Below, piece by piece: positions 36,091 through 44,913 of a stretch of 64,000 nucleotides of DNA. The notes beneath the pieces are model-generated. The model ran no database searches and was not told where the DNA came from. It was given only the letters and a program-made list of their open reading frames with translations. This DNA comes from Sphaerisporangium perillae. Its GTDB lineage: Bacteria; Actinomycetota; Actinomycetes; Streptosporangiales; Streptosporangiaceae. The position numbers were made by a program, and so were the translations under genes. The stretch spans positions 1 to 64,000 of the forward strand of contig NZ_JALLPO010000032.1 in NCBI RefSeq assembly GCF_023276435.1, read 5' to 3'. Position 1 is the first letter of the stretch. The number at the start of each line of letters is the position of its first letter.

Positions 36091-39084
36091 ATGTCACACA
36101 GCGGTCTCGCCCACCGACCAGATGTGGCGGCCGTGACGTTCCGGGTCCTCGGGCCCGTCGAGGTGCTGGCGCCCGGCAGAGCCGCGGCCGCGCTACCGCC
36201 GTCCGTGCGGGCCCTGCTGGCCCGGCTGGTTCTCGCTTCAGGTCGCGTCGTGTCGGTCGACGGCTTGACCGACGCGCTCTGGGGCGAGCACCTGCCGTCC
36301 GACGCCACGAACGCGCTGCAGATCCGGGTGTCCAAGCTCCGCCGCGCGCTCGTGGCCGCCGGCATCGGCGGTGACGTCCTCGTCACCCGGGCCCCGGGCT
36401 ACCAGCTCGCCGTACCGGCGGAGTCCGTCGACGCCCACTGGTTCGAACATCTGGTGCGCCAGGCACGCGAAGCCGCCTCCACCGGCCGGGTAGCCCCGGC
36501 GCTGGAGCACCTAGACGAGGCGCTGCGGCTGTGGCGAGGCCCCGCGCTGGCCGACGTCGGAGGGACAGAATGGGCGCTGACCGAGAGCGCTCGCCTGGAA
36601 GAACTGCGGCTGGGTGCGGTCGAAGACCGGCTCGAACTCCTGCTGGAAGCCGGCCGGCACACCGAAGCGGTCGCCGATCTCGAGCGGTCGGTGGCGAACA
36701 ACCCGCTGCGCGAGCGGCTGCACCGCCTGCTGATGCTCGCTCTGTACCGCAGCGGACGTCAGGCGGAGGCGCTCGCCGCGTACCATGCGCTGCGTCGCCA
36801 CCTGGCTGACGAGCTCGGGATCGACCCGTCACCGGAGCTCCAGGCGCTCGCCGAGGCCATCCTCCGCCAGCAGGTGCCGCCCCGGCCATCCGACCGTCCC
36901 GTACGGGCCGCCGCCGAGCCGTCATCCGTACGGCAGGCCGATGTGCCGGCCGACGGAGCGGCGGCGACTCGACGCGGCGACAGGCTGCCCCAGCGGCTGT
37001 CGTCGGTGATCGGCCGCCACGACGACCTGGAGACGGCGCTGCAGCGGTTGCGCGAGGCGCGGGCGGTGACGTTGACCGGCCCAGGTGGAGTCGGCAAGAC
37101 CACCCTGGCTTTGGAGGTCGCGCGCCGAGCAGACGAGACACTCGCCGACCACGTTCGCCTGATCCGCCTGGCGCCGCTGGAGGCCGGTGCGGATGTCGCG
37201 GAGGCCTTCGCCGCTCAGCTCGGTCTGATGACCGGAGGGCCGGGCGCGGCTTCGGCCGAAGCCGTGGTCGAGCATCTCGCACGCAGCCGTGCCCTGCTCG
37301 TGGTCGACAACTGCGAGCACGTCATCGACGACGTCGCCGGCCTGGTGGAGCGGCTGGTTGAGTCCTGCCCCCACCTGAGGGTCCTGGCGACCAGCCGGGA
37401 GGCACTGGCCGTCCCCGGCGAGATCCAGGTGGCCGTGAGCCCTCTTGCCGTACCCGGGGAGACCGACGATGCCGCGGCGATCCCCGACACGCCGGCGGTG
37501 CGGCTATTCCTCGACCGCGCTCGCGCGGTGCGCCCCTCCTTCGTCCTGGACCCCGAGACCGCGCCGGTGGTGGCGTCCATCTGCCGCGGGCTCGACGGCA
37601 TGCCGCTGGCCATCGAGTTGGCCGCGGCGAGGGTGAAGGCACTGTCGGTGGCCGACATCGCGGCGCGGCTGCGGGACAGGTTCTCGCTGCTGACCGCGGG
37701 ACCACGCACCAGCGAGGCGCGTCACCGTACGCTGCGCGCCACGCTCGACTGGAGCCACGACCTGCTGTCTGACGCCGAGCGCCGTCTGTTGCGCCGCCTC
37801 GCCGTGTTCCGGGGTGGCTGGACGCTTATCGCCGCCGAGGAGGTGTGCAGCTTCGCCGGTATCGAGCGCGGTGAGGTGCTCGACCTGCTGTTCCGGCTGG
37901 TCGACCGCTCGCTCGTGGTGCCGGACCCGGCCACCGGGCGGTTCCGGCTGCTCGTCAGCGTGCGCGAGTACGCATGGACCCGACTCGAGGAGGCCGGCGA
38001 GGTCGCGGCGTGCCGCGACCGCTTTCTCGATCACTACGTACGGCTGGCGGAGGAGCACGGCCCCCACGTCCGCTCCGGATGCCTCTCCTGGGCGCGCCTG
38101 ACCGAGGAGCATGACAACCTGCGCGCCGCGGTGGACCACTCCCTCGATCGGGCCCATGCCGACGTCGAGACCGGGCTCCGGTTGATGGGCGCGCTCGTGT
38201 GGTTCTGGAACTACGGACTGCGCTACGAGGGAACGCGGGCGCTGACCGCCCTCCTGGAGGCCGGCGGAGGGCCGCCCGCTGCCCGAGCCCGTGCGCTGCA
38301 GGGCATTGGGCTGCTCAGCGTCTATTACCCCACTCCGCAGTCACGTGCCGCCGCCCTGGAGAGCCTCGCGCTCTTCGAGGAGATCGGCGACAGCCGCAAC
38401 GCCGCGATCTCGCGGCTAGTGGTGGCCTGGGTGGGTCAGTACGGCGGAGACGCCGGCCAGTACCGTCTCATGGTCGCGGACAGCCGCGACGAACTGGGCG
38501 ACTCCGACGGTGGATGGTGGCGGGCCATGACCCACTACCTCGATGCCCTCCTGAGCCTGCGCCTGGGCGAGTTCGACACCTCGGCCACGCAATGGCGGCA
38601 CAGCCTTGACCTGACCCGCCCCACAGGCGACCGGATCATAGGCAGCGCGATCCTTGCGCACCTCGGCGTCGCCCTGCGCGAGGCCGGCCATCATCCGGAC
38701 GCCCTCACCGTTCTGCGTGAGTCCATCGACGAGGCTCGCCACCTGGGTTCCCTGCACGGACTGGCCTTCGCCCTCGTTCACCTGGCCCACACGCGGCTCG
38801 ACATGGGTGAGGACGGAGTGACAGCCGTGCTCGCCGAGGCGGACCAGATCGCACGCCGTGCGCGCAATCCACGCTGCCAGGCATGGGCGGCGTGGGGTCG
38901 AGCGCGCATCGCCCTCACGCACGGCGACGCCACGCTCGCCGCGGACGAGTGCCGCCGGGCACTGGCACTGCTGGAGGAGCGTGAGTTCCCCTGGGCCAGA
39001 GCCCGGCTGTGGTCGCTCATGGCCGAGTGCGCCGAAACCGCGGGTCTTCCTGACGAGGCGAGCGAGCACGCCGTACAGCCATGA
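36091..39084 (+). CDS. SARP/BTAD transcription factor with NB-ARC ATPase and TPRs (AfsR-like)
   Basis: 997 residues. OmpR-like DNA-binding domain at about 12-95 (VTFRVLGPVEVL to VTRAPGYQLAVP), then a BTAD domain to about 255 (ADELGIDPSPELQALAEAIL). The NB-ARC ATPase has the P-loop VTLTGPGGVGKTTLALEVA near residue 330, ALLVVDNCEHVIDD, GLDGMPLAIELAAARV and the following helical domain. The C-terminal third is TPR-like. GAGGAG precedes the ATG. Such proteins activate secondary-metabolism or stress genes. No obvious target cluster is next to it. It closes the metal island and faces the CRRC HMA gene. Confidence 0.9.
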   Translation: MSHSGLAHRPDVAAVTFRVLGPVEVLAPGRAAAALPPSVRALLARLVLASGRVVSVDGLTDALWGEHLPSDATNALQIRVSKLRRALVAAGIGGDVLVTRAPGYQLAVPAESVDAHWFEHLVRQAREAASTGRVAPALEHLDEALRLWRGPALADVGGTEWALTESARLEELRLGAVEDRLELLLEAGRHTEAVADLERSVANNPLRERLHRLLMLALYRSGRQAEALAAYHALRRHLADELGIDPSPELQALAEAILRQQVPPRPSDRPVRAAAEPSSVRQADVPADGAAATRRGDRLPQRLSSVIGRHDDLETALQRLREARAVTLTGPGGVGKTTLALEVARRADETLADHVRLIRLAPLEAGADVAEAFAAQLGLMTGGPGAASAEAVVEHLARSRALLVVDNCEHVIDDVAGLVERLVESCPHLRVLATSREALAVPGEIQVAVSPLAVPGETDDAAAIPDTPAVRLFLDRARAVRPSFVLDPETAPVVASICRGLDGMPLAIELAAARVKALSVADIAARLRDRFSLLTAGPRTSEARHRTLRATLDWSHDLLSDAERRLLRRLAVFRGGWTLIAAEEVCSFAGIERGEVLDLLFRLVDRSLVVPDPATGRFRLLVSVREYAWTRLEEAGEVAACRDRFLDHYVRLAEEHGPHVRSGCLSWARLTEEHDNLRAAVDHSLDRAHADVETGLRLMGALVWFWNYGLRYEGTRALTALLEAGGGPPAARARALQGIGLLSVYYPTPQSRAAALESLALFEEIGDSRNAAISRLVVAWVGQYGGDAGQYRLMVADSRDELGDSDGGWWRAMTHYLDALLSLRLGEFDTSATQWRHSLDLTRPTGDRIIGSAILAHLGVALREAGHHPDALTVLRESIDEARHLGSLHGLAFALVHLAHTRLDMGEDGVTAVLAEADQIARRARNPRCQAWAAWGRARIALTHGDATLAADECRRALALLEEREFPWARARLWSLMAECAETAGLPDEASEHAVQP

Positions 39085-39099
39085 CCGTGGAATCCACGG
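39085..39099. terminator. short hairpin between converging genes
   Basis: CCGTGG (39085-39090) and CCACGG (39094-39099) around AAT, directly after the SARP stop and before the end of the facing HMA gene. Confidence 0.4.
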
Positions 39100-39156
39100 C
39101 CACTCCAGCCATTCCGTAGCCGCGCGTCACCTGGGGGCGCGCACCTGGACACGGGG

Positions 39157-39375
39157 TCAGTCGCCGACGGCCGGTGCCTCGTCCACGCCGAAGCCCGCCG
39201 ACCTCAGCGCGGCCAGGATCGCCTGCGGATCCACATTCCCCCGGACCTGCACGAGACCACGTGCCGCGTCGACTTCAAGCCACACGACGCCCGGTACATC
39301 CCTGACACGACGGCTGACGACACGAACACACCTTCGGCACAGCATGGCCGGCACGGAAACGTTCACCGTGCCCAT
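39157..39375 (-). CDS. HMA-like protein with a CRRC site
   Basis: 72 residues with the HMA pattern: VNVSVPAMLCRRCVRVVSRR, then VRDVPGVVWLEVDAARGLVQ and AALRSAGFGVDE. The metal site is C-R-R-C preceded by Met-Leu, so both Cys are kept but the surroundings are strongly basic. That would favour another partner or ligand than the usual CopZ. AGGAGG lies 14 bases before the ATG at 39375, slightly far; an upstream ATG at 39414 is also in frame. Role presumed in metal transfer. Confidence 0.65.
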   Translation of the reverse strand: MGTVNVSVPAMLCRRCVRVVSRRVRDVPGVVWLEVDAARGLVQVRGNVDPQAILAALRSAGFGVDEAPAVGD

Positions 39376-39569
39376 TGCCCCCGCGTCCGCCTCCTGACGG
39401 CCCCCCTCTGCCATATGAGCAGGTTGTCCGGCCCCACTGGCGGTCCTCTGTCCGCCCACTGTCCGGAGACCGCCAGGCGGCGCCACCACGGTCAGCGGCC
39501 GGCCAGCACACCGACAGCCCGACCGACGACGCTCCTGCTGTGACACCAATTCCAACCGAGGAGGTCGCC

Positions 39570-39734
39570 GTGCACTCCATGCTCATCCTGAAGCTGATCC
39601 AGCTGAGGCACGCCGAGCTGTTGCGCGACGCCGAGCACCACCGGCTCACCACCACCGCTGCCCGCCGGTCCCGCGCCGTTACCGGCCTGCGACACCGGAG
39701 CTCTCATCGACGCGACTGGCCGGATCCCCGTTGA
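39570..39734 (+). CDS. small basic protein upstream of an ABC transporter
   Basis: 54 residues from a GTG with GAGGAGG upstream. The conserved part is LILKLIQLRHAELLRDAEHH, an amphipathic helix; the tail is Arg/His-rich. Proteins with this helix are frequent in actinomycetes. I know no function. It may be co-transcribed with the MacB-type transporter starting 63 bp downstream. Confidence 0.6.
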   Translation: MHSMLILKLIQLRHAELLRDAEHHRLTTTAARRSRAVTGLRHRSSHRRDWPDPR

Positions 39735-39796
39735 CCTGTCCCGCCCGCGACCCCGGCACTCCCTGCCCGACACTCCCTTTCCAACAGGAGCCCCTC

Positions 39797-40585
39797 ATGA
39801 CCATCAGCATCGCGCCGACCCAACCTCCCCAGACCCGCTCCGCCGTCGCCGCGCAGGCGCGCGACGTCGTCAAGATCTACGGCCGTGGCGACACGGCCGT
39901 CCGCGCCCTGGACGGCGCCAGCCTGTCGATCCCAGCCGGACGGTTCACCGCCGTGATGGGGCCATCCGGCTCCGGAAAGTCCACCCTGATGCACGCCCTG
40001 GCCGGCCTCGACACGGTCGACGCGGGACAGGTGCTGCTCGGTGACACCGATCTGAGCCGGCTTGGCGAGCGGCAGCGTACGCTGCTGCGCCGCGAGCGCA
40101 TCGGCTTCGTCTTCCAGAGCTTCAATCTGGTGCCGACACTGTCCGCGGTGGAGAACATCGTCCTGCCGCTGACCCTCGCGGGACGACAGCCCGATCAGGC
40201 CTGGATCGACGAGCTCGTCGCCACCCTCGGACTGGCCGACCGGTTGCGCCACCGCCCCACCGAACTGTCGGGTGGGCAGCAGCAGCGGGTCGCGGTGGCC
40301 CGTGCCCTGGCTCCCCGGCCAGAGATCGTGTTCGCCGACGAGCCGACCGGCAACCTCGACTCCCGCGCCGGCGAAGCGCTGCTGGGCTTCCTGCGCCACG
40401 CCGCCCACGAGCTCGCCCAGACCATCGTGATGGTCACCCATGACCCGAACGCCGCAGCGTACGCCGACCGCGTGGTGTTCCTCGCCGACGGGCGCGTCGT
40501 CGACGACCTCCCCGAGCCGACCGTCCCGACCATCCTGTCCCGCATGGCGAGCCTCGACGCGCCCGCACTCCGGAAGAAGAAGTGA
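39797..40585 (+). CDS. MacB/LolD-type ABC transporter ATPase
   Basis: 262 residues. Walker A VMGPSGSGKSTLMHALAGLD near residue 55, Q-loop FVFQSFNLVPTLSAVENIVL, signature ELSGGQQQRVAVARAL, Walker B EIVFADEPTGNLDS and H-loop VMVTHDPNAAAYA. It couples to the FtsX-type permease that follows with a four-base overlap. This family exports or extracts lipids, peptides or antibiotics rather than importing nutrients; the substrate is not evident. AGGAG precedes the ATG. Confidence 0.92.
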   Translation: MTISIAPTQPPQTRSAVAAQARDVVKIYGRGDTAVRALDGASLSIPAGRFTAVMGPSGSGKSTLMHALAGLDTVDAGQVLLGDTDLSRLGERQRTLLRRERIGFVFQSFNLVPTLSAVENIVLPLTLAGRQPDQAWIDELVATLGLADRLRHRPTELSGGQQQRVAVARALAPRPEIVFADEPTGNLDSRAGEALLGFLRHAAHELAQTIVMVTHDPNAAAYADRVVFLADGRVVDDLPEPTVPTILSRMASLDAPALRKKK

Positions 40586-43116
40586 TCTCGATGTGGCGCC
40601 TGACCATCCGCAACACTCTCGCGCGCCGCGCCCGTCTGGCGCTGACCCTGCTCGCTGTCGTCCTCGGGGTCACCTTCGTGACCGGCAGCCTGATACTCAC
40701 CGACACCTCCCAGCGGCTGCTCGATGACCAGTTCCGTACGGCTACCGCCGGTGTCGACCTGACCGTCCGCGACGCCGCCGCCTTCGACTCGGCCATGGGC
40801 GTCGAGGTCGAGCGTGACCCGCTGCCCGCCACGATCGTCGACCGGATCCGTGCGGTGCCCGGCGTGGCGACCGCCCGCCCCCTGGTGCGTGGCCAGGGGC
40901 TGCTCAGCGTCGGCGGGAAGGCGATCGTCCCGTCGGGTGCGTCGGTGCTCGCCTCCTGGGAGCCCGCCCCCGTCGGGGCGTTCAGCCTGCGCGCAGGCCA
41001 TCCGCCGGTGACGGACGACGAGTTGGTCGTCGACGCCGAGACCGCCCTCCGGCGCCACATCGACCTGGGTGACACGGTAACCGTACGGGCGGAACAGACC
41101 ACGAGCCTGCGGATTGTCGGGCTGGCCGGATTCGGCGACGGCCCCGGGCTGCCCAACAGCACGGTCGGCCTGGTCAACCTGCCCACGGCGCAGCGCCTGC
41201 TCAAGCTGGGTGGCGACGTGTCCGAGGTCGCCGTCGTCGCCGCGGACGGCGTCGACACCCAGCAACTGCGAGGCCGTGTCTCCGCCGTGCTCGGGCCCGG
41301 ATACGAGGTGTCCGCCAGCCGGGACATCGCCGCGTCAAGCGCAGCCGCGGCGAAGACCCAGGTCGACTACCTCCAGATGATGCTGTTCGCCCTGGCGGCG
41401 GCGGCCCTGCTCGTCGGCGCGTTCCTCATCGCCAACACGTTCTCGATCGTCATCACCCAGCGCACCCGTGAACTCGCTGTCCTGCGCGCCGCCGGTGCGA
41501 CCGGCGCCCAGGTTCTCGGGTCCGTGCTCGGGGAGGCGCTGCTGGTCGGCGTCACTGCTTCGGTCGCGGGAACCGGACTCGGCGTCGCCACCGCGGCCGG
41601 GCTGCGAAACCTCGCCGGCGCCTTCGGCATCGCCCTTCCCGACGGCGGCCTGGTTGTGGCACCCCGTACCGCGATCGTCGCCTTCGCCATCGGCGTCGGT
41701 GTGACGATCGTCTCCGCGATCGGGCCGGCGCGCCGTGCCGCCGCGGTGGCACCGGTCGAGGCGATGAGGTCTGCTGCCGCACCCAGCGGGCGGATCCGAA
41801 CCGTGACCGGGTGGATCGTGACCGCGCTCGGCGTCACAGCCCTGATCGCCGTCCTCGCCGGGACCGGCTCACTGGCCCTGGTCGGCGCCGCGGCCCTGAG
41901 CGGCGTCGTGGGACTCACCCTGCTGGGACCGGCGCTCACCCCGGGCCTGGCCCGGATCATGGGGCGACCGCTGGACGCTGCCGGAGTCCCCGGCCGGCTG
42001 GCACGCGAGTCCGCCGCCCGGGCCCCGCGACGCACGGCCGCGACCGCCCTGGCCCTCGCATTCGGCCTCGCTCTCATCAGCTTCATGACAGTGCTCGCCA
42101 CCTCCATCAAGGACTCGGTCCAGCAGACCTACACCGAGGTGATCTCCGCCGACTACGTCATCGAGAGCGCCCGCAACGAGATGCTCGGCGGCCTGCCGAA
42201 CCACGTGCACCACCATGTCAGCGAACTGCCCGAGGTGGCTGTAGCGTCCCGCCTGCGCTATGGCCACTGGAAGGACGGTCAGGCCACCGATGCCCTCACA
42301 GCCGTCGACCCGGTGACCTTGCCGCGGGTCACCTCGCTGCACATGGTCGCCGGCAACCTGAACGCCATCTCCGGCGGGGGCATCATCCTGGCCGAGCGGG
42401 TCGCCCGGGAGCGTCACCTTGCCATCGGCGACAGCCTGCCGATGACGTTCTCCCGCACCGGGACACAGCGCCTTCCGGTGGTCGGCCTGCTGCGCGATCG
42501 TGACGCCCAAGCCCTGTCCACCAACTACGTGATCTCGCTGGACACCTTCTCTCGGCACTACAAAGAGAACGTCGACGCCAGCGTCTTCGTCAAGGTCGCC
42601 GATGGGGTGAGCGACGCCGCCGCCAAAAAGGCGATCAACGCAGCCCTCGCCGACGCCCCGACCGCGCAACTGCGCGACCAGGCCGCCGCCGTCGCCGGAC
42701 GGACCCTCATGATCGACCAGGTCCTCGGGCTGGTGACCGCCCTGCTGATGCTCACCATCCTGATCGCCCTGATGGGCATCACCAACACCCTCGCGCTGTC
42801 CATCATCGAGCGGACCCGCGAGATCGGGCTGCTGCGCGCCGTTGGCATGACCAGCGGCCAACTGCGCTGGATGATCCGCGGTGAAGCGGTCCTCGTCGCA
42901 GGCCTGGCGATCGCTCTCGGCGTCAGCCTGGGCATCGCCTTCGCCGCCGGCACAGTAGCCGCCCTGGGGCGCACGGCCGAGCTCGCCCTGGTAGTGCCCC
43001 CCGGTCGACTCCTGCTCGTCGTGGCCGTGGCCGCCCTCGCCGGACTACTTGCCGGGCTGCTGCCCGCCCGCCGCGCCGCGAAGCTCGACGTGCTGACCGC
43101 GATCGCCACGTCCTAA
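40582..43116 (+). CDS. FtsX-like ABC transporter permease
   Basis: 844 residues with two FtsX permease modules. The first helix (LALTLLAVVLGVTFVTGSLI) is followed by a large extracytoplasmic MacB-type domain. Three helices then come at about 265-390 (ALAAAALLVGAFLIANTFSI). Two more helices lie near 410-450, then a second extracytoplasmic domain and the final three helices (VTALLMLTILIALMGITNTL). It starts at GTG 40582 overlapping the ATPase stop; ATG 40591 is an alternative. It works with the ATPase upstream. Confidence 0.9.
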   Translation: MISMWRLTIRNTLARRARLALTLLAVVLGVTFVTGSLILTDTSQRLLDDQFRTATAGVDLTVRDAAAFDSAMGVEVERDPLPATIVDRIRAVPGVATARPLVRGQGLLSVGGKAIVPSGASVLASWEPAPVGAFSLRAGHPPVTDDELVVDAETALRRHIDLGDTVTVRAEQTTSLRIVGLAGFGDGPGLPNSTVGLVNLPTAQRLLKLGGDVSEVAVVAADGVDTQQLRGRVSAVLGPGYEVSASRDIAASSAAAAKTQVDYLQMMLFALAAAALLVGAFLIANTFSIVITQRTRELAVLRAAGATGAQVLGSVLGEALLVGVTASVAGTGLGVATAAGLRNLAGAFGIALPDGGLVVAPRTAIVAFAIGVGVTIVSAIGPARRAAAVAPVEAMRSAAAPSGRIRTVTGWIVTALGVTALIAVLAGTGSLALVGAAALSGVVGLTLLGPALTPGLARIMGRPLDAAGVPGRLARESAARAPRRTAATALALAFGLALISFMTVLATSIKDSVQQTYTEVISADYVIESARNEMLGGLPNHVHHHVSELPEVAVASRLRYGHWKDGQATDALTAVDPVTLPRVTSLHMVAGNLNAISGGGIILAERVARERHLAIGDSLPMTFSRTGTQRLPVVGLLRDRDAQALSTNYVISLDTFSRHYKENVDASVFVKVADGVSDAAAKKAINAALADAPTAQLRDQAAAVAGRTLMIDQVLGLVTALLMLTILIALMGITNTLALSIIERTREIGLLRAVGMTSGQLRWMIRGEAVLVAGLAIALGVSLGIAFAAGTVAALGRTAELALVVPPGRLLLVVAVAALAGLLAGLLPARRAAKLDVLTAIATS

Positions 43117-43140
43117 TTGAACGGCGCACCACCGGGCCTG

Positions 43141-43185
43141 TGGCAGCCGTCGATGCCGAGCACACCCCCGCACCGACGGCTGCCA
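43141..43185 (+). terminator. perfect 11-bp inverted repeat after the permease gene
   Basis: TGGCAGCCGTC (43141-43151) and GACGGCTGCCA (43175-43185), loop 23 bases, beginning 24 bases past the permease stop. Probable rho-independent-like terminator of the ABC operon, without a T-tract as is common in actinomycetes. Confidence 0.6.
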
Positions 43186-43295
43186 CCGCCCGCCCCGTTC
43201 CCCAACTGGGCGGCTACCCCGGCACGCCGCACTGGCCGCCACCCCATGACCACATCACCGGCACCGAATCACCTGTACCTATAGAGGAGCTCGCC

Positions 43296-43811
43296 ATGAC
43301 CAGACCCACGCCACCGGTTACCATCCGCCGCGTCGGCCCGGAAGACGCCACCACCGTCCTGACCCTCCTGCGGGAACTGGCCGAACATCAGGATCAGCTG
43401 CAGCACGTCGCTGTGACTGTCAACCGGTGGCGCGAACTGCTTTCCCGTGAGGACGTCATCGTGCTCCTCGCTGAATGCGACGACGGCCGGCCGGTCGGGT
43501 ACGTGTCCGTTGTGCGCCACCTCAACCTCTGGGCCTGCCGGGACATCCTCGGGCTTGATGACCTGTACGTGCGCCCACAGGCACGCAACGGCGGGGTCGG
43601 CCAGATGCTGATGACCGAAGTGGCGCGCCTTGCCGCACCGGAGCAGCTGGTCATCCGGTGGGAGGTCCACCGCGACAACGAGGCCGCCCAGCGGTTCTAC
43701 ACACGCCTCGGTGCAGGCCTGACGACCAAGGTGATCGCCGGCTGGGCGCCCCACCGCTACGCCGGCCACACCGACGAGCAGCCGTCCGGTGGTGTAACTC
43801 CAGCCTGTTGA
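43296..43811 (+). CDS. GNAT-family N-acetyltransferase
   Basis: 171 residues. VTIRRVGPEDATTVLTLLRE is the first strand and helix, and LDDLYVRPQARNGGVGQMLM carries the acetyl-CoA pyrophosphate loop (RNGGVG in place of RGxGxG). WEVHRDNEAAQRFYTRLGA is the usual C-terminal motif. GAGGAG precedes the ATG. The last few codons (after PHRYAG) run into sequence adjoining the IS256 remnant, so the native C terminus may have been altered. Substrate unknown. Confidence 0.85.
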   Translation: MTRPTPPVTIRRVGPEDATTVLTLLRELAEHQDQLQHVAVTVNRWRELLSREDVIVLLAECDDGRPVGYVSVVRHLNLWACRDILGLDDLYVRPQARNGGVGQMLMTEVARLAAPEQLVIRWEVHRDNEAAQRFYTRLGAGLTTKVIAGWAPHRYAGHTDEQPSGGVTPAC

Positions 43812-43892
43812 AGCAAGCCCCGGACATGCGGCGAGCCATCGTGTGACGGTCAGCGAGATCCGACCAAAGATTCTCGCGAAGGACACCACACG

Positions 43893-43997
43893 ATGGCTCT
43901 GGACCAGTCTGCCCTGCTCGAGTTGCTGGAGTCTTTGAAAGCCGCCGACGCCGACGACGTCATCCGCCGCGCGCTGCAAGCCGTGCTGCAGAGGTAG
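43893..43997 (+). pseudogene. IS256-family transposase, first 34 codons
   Basis: MALDQSALLELLESLKAADA is the very common start of actinomycete IS256 (mutator-type) transposases. After DDVIRRALQAVLQ the frame meets TAG inside a tandem repeat. The catalytic part is gone; a matching C-terminal scrap from this family lies at 46613-46872. Confidence 0.8.
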
Positions 43998-44032
43998 CCG
44001 AGGTAGCCGAGGTAGCCGAGGTAGCCGAGGTA
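43991..44032. repeat. GAGGTAGCC tandem repeat
   Basis: Four perfect 9-bp copies plus six bases, starting within the last codons of the IS256 fragment. Each unit carries TAG in the transposase frame. Possibly produced by slippage at a deletion junction. Confidence 0.9.
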
Positions 44033-44296
44033 TTGGTGCCGGGCTGCGATTGGTGTGGCGCGCCCCGACCGTGGGCGACATAGTGCGCGCCGAGAAGGAG
44101 CTGAGCGGCCCGAGGGCGTGTCGCCGGGTGGTAGAGCGGGCGGGGGTGTGGTGCGCCCGCCCGTGAGGCGGCTGGGGCGGGTAGCCAGTTCTTGGGGGAA
44201 GATTATGCTTCTGCTGTATTTGTCCTTTCCGGACGCTGGGCGTGGTGATCAAGGGTGGGGACGACCATCCACCGCGCCCCACCCCCAGGGATACCC

Positions 44297-44860
44297 ATGT
44301 CTTCTACGAAGTGGGCAAAGCTCCCCCCCGCCCGCCGTGCCGGCCTGGCCGGCCTGACGGTCCTGCTGACCCTTACGCCTCTGGCCGGCACCGCCGCGAG
44401 CGCCGAGACGCGCACGCAGGGGACGGTCCGCACCCAGTCCGCCGCCGGGTCGTACGCCGCCGAGTTCGGCCGTCCAACCAAGGCGAGTGTGGCCGCCCTG
44501 CTGAACACGTGGGCCGACACGCTGCTAACCCGTGACCCCGCCCGCGTGGCCGACCTGTACGCGCCCAAGGGCGTACTGCTGCCCACCCTGTCGGCCCAGG
44601 TCCGGACCGACCACGCGGGGATGATCGACTACTTCACGGGCTTCCTCGCCAAGGAGCCGCACGCCACGGTCAAGCAGTCGATCATCGAGATCCTCGGCGA
44701 CCGGAGCGCGGTCAACAGCGGCACCTACGCGTTCTCCCTTAAGAACGCCCAGGGCGTCAGGGAGACCGTGCAAGCGCGCTACACATTCGTCTACGAGCGC
44801 ATCGAGGGCAAGTGGCTGATCGTCAGCCACCACTCTTCGCTTATGCCGCCGGGTGACTGA
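44297..44860 (+). CDS. secreted SnoaL/NTF2-like protein (SgcJ/EcaC type)
   Basis: 187 residues. Signal peptide (AGLAGLTVLLTLTPLAGTAA, cleavage near ASAE), then one NTF2-like cone: VAALLNTWADTLLTRDPARV, ADLYAPKGVLLPTLS, GMIDYFTGFLAKEP and ARYTFVYERIEGKWLIVSHH. Proteins of this group are usually annotated as SgcJ/EcaC-like, but their reactions vary and many are orphan. AGGGA precedes the ATG at 44297. It is convergent with the response-regulator gene. A ligand-binding or hydrolytic role outside the cell is possible. Confidence 0.8.
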   Translation: MSSTKWAKLPPARRAGLAGLTVLLTLTPLAGTAASAETRTQGTVRTQSAAGSYAAEFGRPTKASVAALLNTWADTLLTRDPARVADLYAPKGVLLPTLSAQVRTDHAGMIDYFTGFLAKEPHATVKQSIIEILGDRSAVNSGTYAFSLKNAQGVRETVQARYTFVYERIEGKWLIVSHHSSLMPPGD

Positions 44861-44913
44861 CCGAGAGGGACAGGTACCCGGGCGAGTGTCCGCATCAGCG
44901 CCGCCCGCCCGGG

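Larger units (their letters stand above)
43812..44296. other. gap holding an IS256 end, its transposase start and 9-bp repeats
   Basis: Nothing here looks like a complete gene. The first 80 bp resemble an IS256-type terminus, the transposase start follows, and then 9-bp tandem repeats. From 44033 to about 44290 no feature is recognised apart from the ribosome binding site of the next gene. Confidence 0.5.

Noticed and set aside
36383-37282. 300-codon antisense frame inside the SARP regulator gene
   Set aside because: Low-complexity Arg/Pro product; the sense frame has continuous BTAD and NB-ARC motifs.
39797-43116. Antibiotic biosynthetic cluster around the SARP regulator
   Set aside because: No PKS, NRPS, terpene or RiPP genes are in the window; the ABC pair alone does not support it.
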